Below are positions 55,901 to 64,000 of a DNA stretch of 64,000 nt, in pieces. Location of the stretch: NCBI GenBank assembly GCA_965112735.1, contig OZ218950.1, forward strand, positions 992,001 through 1,056,000, given 5' to 3'. The translations under genes were made by a program, and so were the position numbers. The first letter of the stretch is position 1, and each line of letters opens with the position of its first letter. Source of the DNA: Phaeosaccion multiseriatum. Lineage: Eukaryota; Ochrophyta, other classes. The notes beneath the pieces are model-generated. The model was not told where the DNA came from. It did no database searches and was given only the letters and a program-made list of their open reading frames with translations.

Positions 55901-56911
55901 CTTCCGTAGGCCTTCCATAGGCCTCCCATATATCTTCCGTAGGCCTTCCACACACAACCTCACACCCACGTTACCCTCTTGTGCAAGAGGAGGGGTGAGC
56001 AGGAGGTAGAGGACGGTTTCGCACTTGAATGGGCAGTGTGGGAGGCTCCCCTCCCTCAGTAGGGTCCCGAGGAGAGAGGCGAGAGTGATTTGGTGGGGCC
56101 TATCTTGCATTGCTCCACCCCTCCCAAAGCCTCAACACCTTCATTCCCCTCCCTCGCCTCCTCCTCCTCTTCCTCCTCCTCCTCCTCCTCCTCCACCACC
56201 ACCTCCTCCTCCTCCTCCTCCTCCTCCTCCTCCTTCTCCACCCTCCTCCTCCTCCTCCCCCTCCTCCTCCTCCTCCTCCTCCTCCTCCTCCTCCTCCTCC
56301 TTCTCCTCCTTCTCCTCCTCCTCCTCCTCCTCCTCCTCCTCCTCCCCCTCCTCCTCCTCCTCCTCCTTCTCCTCCTCCCCCTCGTCGTCGTCGTCCTCCT
56401 CCTCCCCCTCCTCCTCCTCCTCCCCCCCTTGTCTCCAACCCCTCCTTCTCCTCCTTCTCCTCCGGCCACTGCCATCCCTCCTCAGTACCGTACCCTACGG
56501 TTTCAACCGCATGCGGAGCGGCACGTACTATGAAGAGTTCAACTGGGGCTTCACTGTCTTTGATAACTTTGGGGCGTCGATACTCACCGTCTTCCAGGTG
56601 AGGTGTACGACAGATGGTATCGACGTCATCGATATTGAGAATCGATGTGTTCGATATTGACTGCACTGGGCTGGCTGGTCCTCCCCCCCTTTTGCCACGG
56701 CACCAACTACTCGTACACACACAAAGCAAACGAAGCGTCGAAGCGAACCTCATCCAACAAACAAACCAGCCAACAAACAAACAAACAAACAAACAAACAA
56801 ACAAACACACAACCCAACAACAAACAAAAACTACGAAACTCCCAGACTCTACTTGTATTTTTGTTCAAATCATCATCATATCCTCTCTGTGCCCCCCCCC
56901 CCCCCCCTCCC

Positions 56912-56949
<38 letters not shown>

Positions 56950-59900
56950 AGAGTGTGACGATGGAAGGATGGGCCCACATAATGTACATGGCCATGGACG
57001 CCTACAACCCCATCACCGCGGCCTTAATCTTCGTCATGCTCATCTTGTTAGGCAGCTTCGTCATGCTCAACCTCGTACTTGCCGTCATTACGGAGAGCAT
57101 CAACGACGCTGATGAAGCGGCAGAGAAGGAGGCCTTGGAGGAGGTGAGAAGCGGGAGGGGAGGGGGAGGGGGAGGGGAAGGGAGGGAGGGAGGGGAAGGG
57201 AGGGAGGGAGGGAGGGAGGGAGGGAGGGAGGGAGGGAGGGAGGGAGGGAGGGAGGGAGGGAGGGAGGGAGGGAGGGAGGGAGGGAGGGAGGGAGGGAGGG
57301 AAGGAGGGAGGGAGGGAGGGAGGGAGGGAGGGAGGGAGGGAGGGAAGGAGGGAGGGAGGGAGGGAGGGAGGGAGGGAGGGAGGGAGGGAGGGAGGGAGGG
57401 AGGGAGCGAGGAGAGCCCTTCTTCCCCGTCGGTGTTCTGCTGTGCTCGATGCTTGCGCCTGACACCAATTACTGAATCGCATTCCCTCCCTTCACGACAC
57501 AAATTACATAATTCGTGAGATGATTCCCGTATGTCAATACATACATATGTATATGGCCTCCCTTGGAAGCCAACTAACCTCTTGAACCACCAACACGCCC
57601 AACACAACGCCAACGTCATCGCTTACATGACCAATGAACACTCAAACACAGGCGACTCGGCAAGAGATGATCAATCAGGAAAGGGGTGCCATCAAGGAAG
57701 AGGTTCCTAACGTTGTGGTGGAGTCCGCCCTCTGGCGCAAGGCCGTACTGGCGCTGATCCACAGCACCTTCTGGCAGAACGTCATTATGGCCTTTATTCT
57801 TGCCAATACGGTGGTGCTGGCTATGGACAGGCATCCCATCACGGATGAGGAAGTGGGCAACTTGGAGGTACGTGGCAGTCGCCATTTGAGAGGAGGAGGA
57901 CTTTGGTTCTCAGTGACTTATGGTTGGAGTTGGTGGGTTATGTGCTGCCCAAAGGCGAATAGTTGGTGAGGTGGAGCCTATTGGTGGATGGGCAGTCAGG
58001 CGGGCAGGGTGGGTAAGCAGGCAAGCAGGGCAGGCGAGCAGGCACGCAGGCAGGCAGGCAGGCAGACAGGCCGACAGGCAGGCAGACAGGCAGGCAGGTA
58101 GCCAGGCAGGTAGGCAAGCAGGGAAGCAAGTAGGCAGGCAGGAAGGCATGAAAGCAAGTACGCAAGAAGCAGATGATGCAACCACCCTAAGAGGAGATGC
58201 ACCTTCCCCCTCTCCGTACTCACTCATTCACCTCCCTCCACGGAGCTCCGCAGAGCGAATTCTCATAAACTGAAACTCACACCCCTCCCTCCACTCATCT
58301 GTTCTCGCTTGCCCCCCCCTCCCCCCCCTCTGCGCTTGTCCATCCATCCACTGCCATCCTCTGCCATCCACTGCCATACCAACCGTACCCCCAAAGTACG
58401 CCAATTTGGTGTTCACCTTCGTGTTCGCCTTCGAGATGGTGCTGAATATCATTGCCTTAGGTATTCACGAGTACTTTGACGACCCCTTTAATAACTTTGA
58501 CGCCGTCATCGTCGCGTCCTCCCTCATTGAGCTTCTCTACGGCCTGGTGGTGGACAACAAAGACTCGGGCAGCGGCGGTATCAGCGCCCTTCGCACCTTT
58601 CGACTCTTCCGCGTGTTTAAGCTTGCCAAGAATTGGAAGAACTTGCAGAACCTGCTCGAGGCGATGCAGCGGACCGTTCTTCAGGTATGGGGTGGGGTGT
58701 GTGTGTGTGTGTGGGTGTGTGTGGGTGTGTGGGTGGGTGTGTGTTGTGTGTGTGTGGGGGGGGGGTGGGTGGGTGTGTGTGTGTGTGGGTGGGTGTGGGT
58801 GTGTGTGTGTGTGCGTGTGTGCGTGTGTGTGGGTGTGTGTGGGTGCGTGTGTGTGTGCGTGTGTGCGTGCGTATGTGTATGTGTGTGTGAGTGTGTGTGT
58901 ATGTGTGTGTGTGTGTGGGTGTGTATGTGTGTGTATGTGTGTGTGTGGGTGGGTGTATGTGTGTGTGTGGGTAGGTGTGCGTGGGTAGGTGTGTGTGTGT
59001 GGGTGGGTGTGTGGGTGGGTGTGTGGGTGTGGGTGTGTGTGCGCGTGTGTGCGTGCGTGTGTGTATGTGTGAGTGAGTGTGTGTGTGTGGGTGGGTGTAG
59101 GGTAGGGAGTGTAGGGTGGAGATGCAAGTGTGCGAAGTTTGAAAAGACTGGGGGGGGGGGGGGGGAGGCGTCGCACCTACTACCTCGCTCTGGGATTCTT
59201 CTTACTTGCTGCCCTTGCCTCTACTCCTCTTTCTTACCTCCTCAAGCTTGATTTTTCGAAGCTGACGCGGACCTGTCTCCGACCGTTCCGTCCCTTGTGT
59301 GCTTGTGACAGGTGGGCAACTTTGCGGTGCTGCTGTGCCTCTTCATCTTCATCTACTCCCTGGTGGGCATGCAGTTCTTCTCCAATCGCCTGCACTTCGA
59401 TGCGGAGACAGGGGCCCCCATCGGCATCGACTCCGACAACTATGACGACGCGGAGGTAAGTACGTGTGTGTGTGTGTGGGTGCGTATGTGTGTGGGTGCG
59501 TGTGTGTGTGAGTGTGTGTGTTCTGTGTGTGTGTGCCGTTCTCTCTCTAATCTCTCAACCCTCATCTCTCCCCTCTCATCTCTCCCTCTGCCTCTCCCTC
59601 CCTTCCTCCTTCCCCTACCCCTTTCCCTCCCTCCCTCCCTCCCTCCCACCCTCCCTCCCTCCCTCCCTCCCTCCCTCCCTCCCTCCCTCCCTCCCTCCCT
59701 CCCTCCCTCCCTCCCTCCCTCCCTCCCTCCCTCCCTCCCTCCCTCCCTCCCTCCCTCCCTCCCTCCCTCCCTCCCTCTCTCCCTCCCTCCCTCCCTCCCT
59801 CCTTCCCCCTCCCTCCCTCCCTCCCTCCCTCCCTCCCTCCCTCCCTCCCTCCCTCCCTCCCTCCCTCCCTCCCTCCCTCCCTCCCTCCCTCCCTCCCTCC

Positions 59901-62900
59901 CTCCCTCCCTCCCTCCCTCCCTCCCTCCCTCCCTCCCTCCCTCCCTCCCTCCCTCCCTCCCTCCCTCCCTCTCACCCTCCCTCTCTCCCTCCCTCCCTCC
60001 CTCCCTCCCTCTCTTCCTCCCTCCCTCCCTCCCTCCCTCTCTCCCTCCCTCCCTCCCTCCCTCCTTCCCCCTCCCTCCCTCCCTCCCCTGCAGGTCCCCC
60101 GTAGCAACTTCGACACGTTCGTATGGGCGATGGTTTCCGTGTTCCAGGTGCTCACAGGGGAAGATTGGAATCAGGTCATGTACGACTGCTGGCGGGCCAC
60201 GAGGTGAGTTGCAGTTTCAGTTGGAAGCGCTGGGTTGAATATGAGTTGCGAAGACTTGTTTGACTTTGAGATGAAAGTCCCGCCCCTAGTTTCAATGTAC
60301 GAAAGCGCTTGAGTGTGGGCGTTCACATACATGTCTTACGCCTTCCTCCCTCCCTCCCTCCCTCCTTCCCTCCCTTCCTCCCTCCCTCCCTCCCTCCCTC
60401 CCTCCCTCCCTCCCTCCCTCCCTCCCTCCCTCCCTCCCTCCCTCCCTCCCTCCCTCCCTCCCTCTCTCCCTCCCTGCCTCCCTCCCTCCCTCCCTCCCTC
60501 TCTCCCTCCCTGCCTCCCTCCCTGCCTCCCTCCCTCTCCCCCTCTCTCCCTCCCTCCCTCCCTCCGTCCGTCCGTCCCTCTGCCATGTGAATCTTGCTGC
60601 ACCTCCACTCCAACGCCCCCTGCCGCCCTGTCGCGCCCACGGCCATCCATTGCCATCCATTGCCATCCATTGCCATCCATTTCCATCCATTGCCATCCAC
60701 CGCCATCCCATCTCAGCTGGATAGCCCCCTTGTACTTCCTCTCGTTGGTGATCCTCGGCGGTTTCATTGTGATGAACATCTTCCTCGCCATCTTGCTGTC
60801 CAACTTTGAGGGCAATGACGAGCTGTTTGCCGGCAAGGACGAGAAGAAGGACACGAAGATCAGCAAAGTTGGAGATGCGATTAGGTGAGGGAGGGAGGGA
60901 GGGAGGGAGGGAGTGAGTGAGTGGGTGAGTGGGTGAGTGAGTGAGTGAGTGAGTGAGTGAGTGAGTGAGTGAGTGAGTGAGTGAGTGAGTGAGTGAGTGA
61001 GTGAGTGAGTGAGTGAGTGAGTGAGTGAGTGAGTGAGTGAGTGAGTGAGTGAGTGAGTGAGGGAGACAGTGAGTGAGTGAGTGAGTGAGTGAGGGAGTGA
61101 GGGAGTGAGTGAGTGAGGGAGGGAGAGAGTGAGTGAGGGAGTGAGTGAAGGAATGAATGAGTGAGTGAGTGAGTAAGTGAGTGAGTGAGTGAGTGAGTGA
61201 GTGAGTGAGTGAGTGAGTGAGTGAGTAAGTGAGTGAGTGAATGAGTGAGTGATGGAGTGAGTGAGTGAGTGAGTGAGTGAGTGAGTGAGTGAGTGAGTGA
61301 GTGAGTGAGTGAGTGAGTGAGTGAGTGAGTGAGTGAGTGAGTGAGTGAGTGAGTGAGTGAGTGAGTGAGTGAGTGAGTGAGTGAGTGAGGGAGTGAGTGA
61401 GTGAGTGAGGGAGGGAGTGAGGGAGGGAGTGAGTGAGTGAGTGAGTGAGTGAGTGAGTGAGTGAGTGAATGAGGGAGAGAGGGAGGGAGTGATGGAGTGG
61501 GTGGGTGAGTGAGCGAGTGAGGAGAAGAGGGCGGGAGAGGTGAGGCCAGAGAGAGAGAGAGAGGAGGGGGGTTGGATGCGAGCCGTCTCAACTCAATCTC
61601 GTCCATCAGTGGCCCCTTGACTGTCGGCATGCATCAATCAAGCCGCTTTCACTCCACCCACGCACCCACCCACCCACGCACCCACCCACCAACAAACCTC
61701 CACTCACTCGTCTGTCTCGTCCATTCCCCTTTGGACGTCCCCCTCCCCCTCCCCCTGTGCCGTGACGACTGTGTGTGTGTGTGTGTGTGAAGGTTCATGA
61801 ATCGAATGAAGCAGTTCAGAGTATCTGCCAAGTCTGCGAGGATCGCAGTGGAGGGGGGGGCGGAAGATCACGCGACATCGGACTGCGGGGGAGGGGAAGA
61901 AGGAGAAGAAGAAGGAGGAGGAGGGGGGGGGGGGGAGGGTGGTGGGCATGAGAAGACTGAGAAGAAGCGAAAGAAGGTTGGCGGTTACCTACGGCTCGGG
62001 AGCAGCCAGATCAGCGGCATGGGGGAAGACGACGCAAAAGGAGGAGGAAGAGGGGTGGGAGGAGGGACTGCAGCACAAGAGCCGCGGCAGGAGGTTGTAC
62101 TAGCAGCAGCAGTTGGTGATACAGGAGAAGCAGTAGCAGCAGCAGCAGCAGCAGCGGCAGGGGTCACGAAGGTTGGGGTGGGGGGAGTGGAGGGCATTGC
62201 CCAACCGCTTAATATCCTTACTCCACAAGGCTCGGACAGGCTAGCGATCGAACCAAATCCTGTAGCGGGCAGGGTGCCGGGTGGGAAGGGGGGGGGGGGG
62301 GGCGTATCACCAACAGGCGATGATGCTTCCGTGGAGCATTCGGTGGAAGGAAAGGATGTGGGGGGCTTGGAGCTCATGGGGAGGGACTTTGTGGCAGGAA
62401 CGCTTGAGCAGCAACTGACGCAGTGGAACATCAATGCTAAGGATGTCGAAGAGGAGGAGGAGGAGGAGGGGGGGTCGGAGGATGAGGAGTGGGAGGCTTC
62501 CTCGTCAAGAACTAAGGCCCCCAATAGCCACAACAGCTCCTTTAGTCGGTTAAGAGCAATCCCCGGCAAGATTATGGGCGGAGGAGGAGGGAAAGAGGAG
62601 AACGGGGGTGGTGGTGGTGGTGATGGTGATGGTGGTGGTGGTTTGGCAACGAATACCCCGCTGGGGGGCAGCAGCAGCAGCAGTCAGGGAGGTGAGAAGG
62701 GGAGCGAAAGAAAACACCACAGAACCATTAAAGAGACATTGGCAGCCCGGGGGGGGATACATCGCGTTGTACATCCCGAGCATGCCCTCAAGTCGGAGGG
62801 GGGGCAGGGGGGCGGGGCAGAAGATCACTACTGTAGGAACGGGGTAGACGGGTCGGCGACCGGGATGCTGCTGCCGAAGAATACGACGAAGCGACGGAGG

Positions 62901-63511
62901 GGGAGTGTGAAGGACTTCATGGTGAATGGCATTGCCGATGGGATTGAGGGAGGCATGCAGGTCACCAAGGATGCGATGAATATGTCGGTGAGTGGTGGGG
63001 GGAGGGAGGGAGGGAGGGGGGGGGGGAGGAAGAGAGGCTGGTTGGTTGGCTCGTTTCTGGGTTGGGTTTGTGGTTGGCTGCTTGATTGGCTCGTTCACTC
63101 GGTCGTTCGCTTCATCTCGCAGCAAAATCACCCGCTCACGCACGCACGCACGCCCTCGCCCCCCCCCCCCCCCCACACACACACACACACGCCCACACAT
63201 ACACACACATGCACACACACGCACACACACGCACACACACACTCACCCACACACACACGCGCACACCCACCCTCCACCACAGGCCCAAATGGGCAAGGCC
63301 TTGACAAAGGAAGTGAATGTTGCCGAAGCGGACGCCAAGTCCCTGTGGATGTTCCCCAGAGGAAACCACTTCCGTGTGTTCTGCCACACCCTAACCTCAC
63401 ACAAGCGGTTCGAGAACGCCATTCTGTACCTCATCATTATCTCTACGGTCATGTTGGCGGTGGACAATCCACTGCGCAACCCTGACTCCACGCAGGCGGA
63501 TGTTATATCAG
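52991..63511 (+). CDS. Four-domain voltage-gated cation channel alpha subunit, Cav/Nav type (3' part outside window)
   Basis: Exons 52991-53515, 54011-54282, 54673-54822, 55690-55872, 56486-56597, 56952-57143, 57649-57867, 58397-58684, 59312-59455, 60094-60203, 60717-60884, 61793-62987 and 63283-63511 are all in phase (about 1262 residues). Domain I: S1 [19 protein letters not shown]3-S4 with [14 protein letters not shown]; a long Cys-rich S5-P loop; pore TMEGW; S6 [13 protein letters not shown]. Domain II: S1 [16 protein letters not shown]4 [13 protein letters not shown]; pore TGEDW; S6 [21 protein letters not shown] linker of about 400 residues follows, on one exon, rich in Gly/Glu/Ala. Domain III starts with S1 ([15 protein letters not shown]). 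Both visible pores carry Glu, so a calcium-type filter is possible; domains III and IV decide this and are not visible. Such channels mediate voltage-gated cation entry at plasma or flagellar membranes. Confidence 0.93.
53697..53742. repeat. (GGAA)n microsatellite in channel intron 1
   Basis: Short GAAG tetranucleotide run in the first intron; a GTGGT-rich stretch lies just behind the donor (53516-53640) and a GATCAATC run before the acceptor (53960-54000). Confidence 0.9.
55190..55271. repeat. (GGA)n microsatellite
   Basis: Purine tract in the channel intron between exons 54673-54822 and 55690-55872, preceded by a CTTC repeat (54950-55030) and followed by GGGATGGCAGTGG copies (55330-55515). 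Confidence 0.93.
56160..56430. repeat. (CTC)n tract before channel exon 5
   Basis: Pyrimidine triplet tract upstream of the acceptor at 56485; frames through it give poly-Ser, poly-Pro and poly-Leu artefacts. Confidence 0.93.
57165..57407. repeat. (GGGA)n tract behind channel exon 6 donor
   Basis: Purine tetranucleotide tract starting about 20 nt after the donor GTGAGA (57144). Confidence 0.95.
58690..59100. repeat. (GT)n-rich tract behind channel exon 8 donor
   Basis: Imperfect GT/GTGGGT tract of about 400 bp directly after the donor at 58685. Confidence 0.94.
59625..60088. repeat. (CCCT)n tract before channel exon 10
   Basis: A pyrimidine tetranucleotide array of about 460 bp that ends in the acceptor CCCTGCAG (60086-60093). 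Confidence 0.96.
60343..60570. repeat. (CCCT)n tract in channel intron 10
   Basis: Pyrimidine tetranucleotide array in the intron before exon 60717-60884; five CCATTGCCATCCAT-like copies follow it up to the acceptor (60640-60716). Confidence 0.95.
60885..61520. repeat. (GTGA)n array behind channel exon 11 donor
   Basis: Begins at the donor GTGAGGGAGG and continues as GAGT tetranucleotides for about 600 bp, the same motif as the 9066-10683 array in another gene. Confidence 0.96.
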
Positions 63512-64000
63512 GTGAGGGGTGGAAGTAGGTATACGGGAAGGGGAGGGGAGGGGAGGGGAGGGAGTGGGGTTGGGTGGTATTAAGGGTAGGGTTTTGGTGT
63601 TAAGGGTAGGGTATTGGTGTTAGCGGGAGGGTATTGGTGTTAACGGTAGGATGTTGGTGTTAAAGGTAGGGTTTTGGTGTTAAGGGTAGGGTATTGGTGT
63701 TAGCGGGAGGGTATTGGTGTTAACGGTAGGATGTTGGTGTTAAAGGTAGGGTTTTGGTGTTAAGGGTAGGGTATTGGTGTTAGCGGGAGGGTATTGGTGT
63801 TAACGGTAGGATGTTGGTGTTAAAGGTAGGGTATTGGTGTTAAAGGTAGGGTATTGGTGTTAACGGTAGGGTATTGGTGTTAAAAAAAAGGGGTAAAAAC
63901 TTGGTGTCAACGGACGGTAGGGCATTGGCTTTGGCGTCGGTCCGCAATGCTTCGGTCTCTCTGCCGGCACTGCAGGCACGTCAGCGGTACGCATGCTTGC
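63512..64000 (+). other. Start of channel intron 13 with higher-order minisatellite
   Basis: After the donor GTGAGG at 63512 comes a G-rich stretch, then a minisatellite with a 20-bp unit of the type GTATTGGTGTTAAGGGTAGG (about 63566-63890). Four variant units form an 80-bp higher-order repeat seen at 63591, 63671 and 63751. No exon is recognised to the window end. Confidence 0.85.

Noticed and set aside
63566-63890. Telomere or interstitial telomeric repeat
   Set aside because: The 20-bp unit only contains a TTAAGGGTAGGG core and does not match the TTTAGGG or TTAGGG period; it sits inside an intron.

Overview
The window is nuclear DNA of an intron-rich eukaryote. The best guess is a photosynthetic stramenopile close to brown algae. 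Three things point there: 24-residue LRR modules each on its own 72-nt phase-1 exon, a style known from brown-algal receptor genes; many phase-consistent GT-AG introns; and a four-domain voltage-gated channel. The lineage call is inference from gene style only. Simple repeats are extraordinarily abundant, and almost all long low-complexity open frames are repeat artefacts.

Layout. (1) 1-5534 and 13679-19500, plus strand: two near-identical genes for an intracellular receptor-like protein with LRRs, a long coiled-coil linker, a non-RD protein kinase, a RING finger and a C-terminal IBR/RING2-like cysteine cluster. Copy 1 runs off the left edge; copy 2 is complete (1330 residues). The duplicated block continues into the 3' flank (to 5969 and 19929). 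(2) 7100-13128, plus: a coiled-coil gene whose 5' half has several frame breaks. (3) 20218-21688, plus: a secreted protein of the plant At4g14100-like family. (4) 38742-22140, minus: one 25-exon gene whose frame-consistent model gives 2927 residues, joining a TerD domain, a WD40 region interrupted by giant low-complexity inserts, and two C-terminal EF-hands. (5) 38960 to about 46136, plus: an unrecognised charged/coiled-coil protein, head-to-head with gene 4. (6) 51893-48192, minus: an ataxin-2 orthologue (Lsm, LsmAD, PAM2). (7) 52991-63511 and beyond, plus: a four-domain voltage-gated cation channel, truncated by the window after S1 of domain III.

The strongest leads are these. The LRR array is made of homogenised cassettes in which variation is concentrated in a short window encoding the exposed LRR residues, fused to kinase and ubiquitin-ligase modules; it looks like an immune-type receptor. 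A dispersed motif of about 20 nt (core GCAGTTGGTGATACAGC) recurs at about 15 loci in introns, intergenic DNA and coding exons, usually next to CAG/CTG runs. Purine and pyrimidine microsatellites are polarised with respect to splice sites on both strands. The TerD-WD40-EF-hand fusion is also unusual. Exon coordinates come from reading splice sites and checking phase by hand; no alignment or transcript evidence was available.
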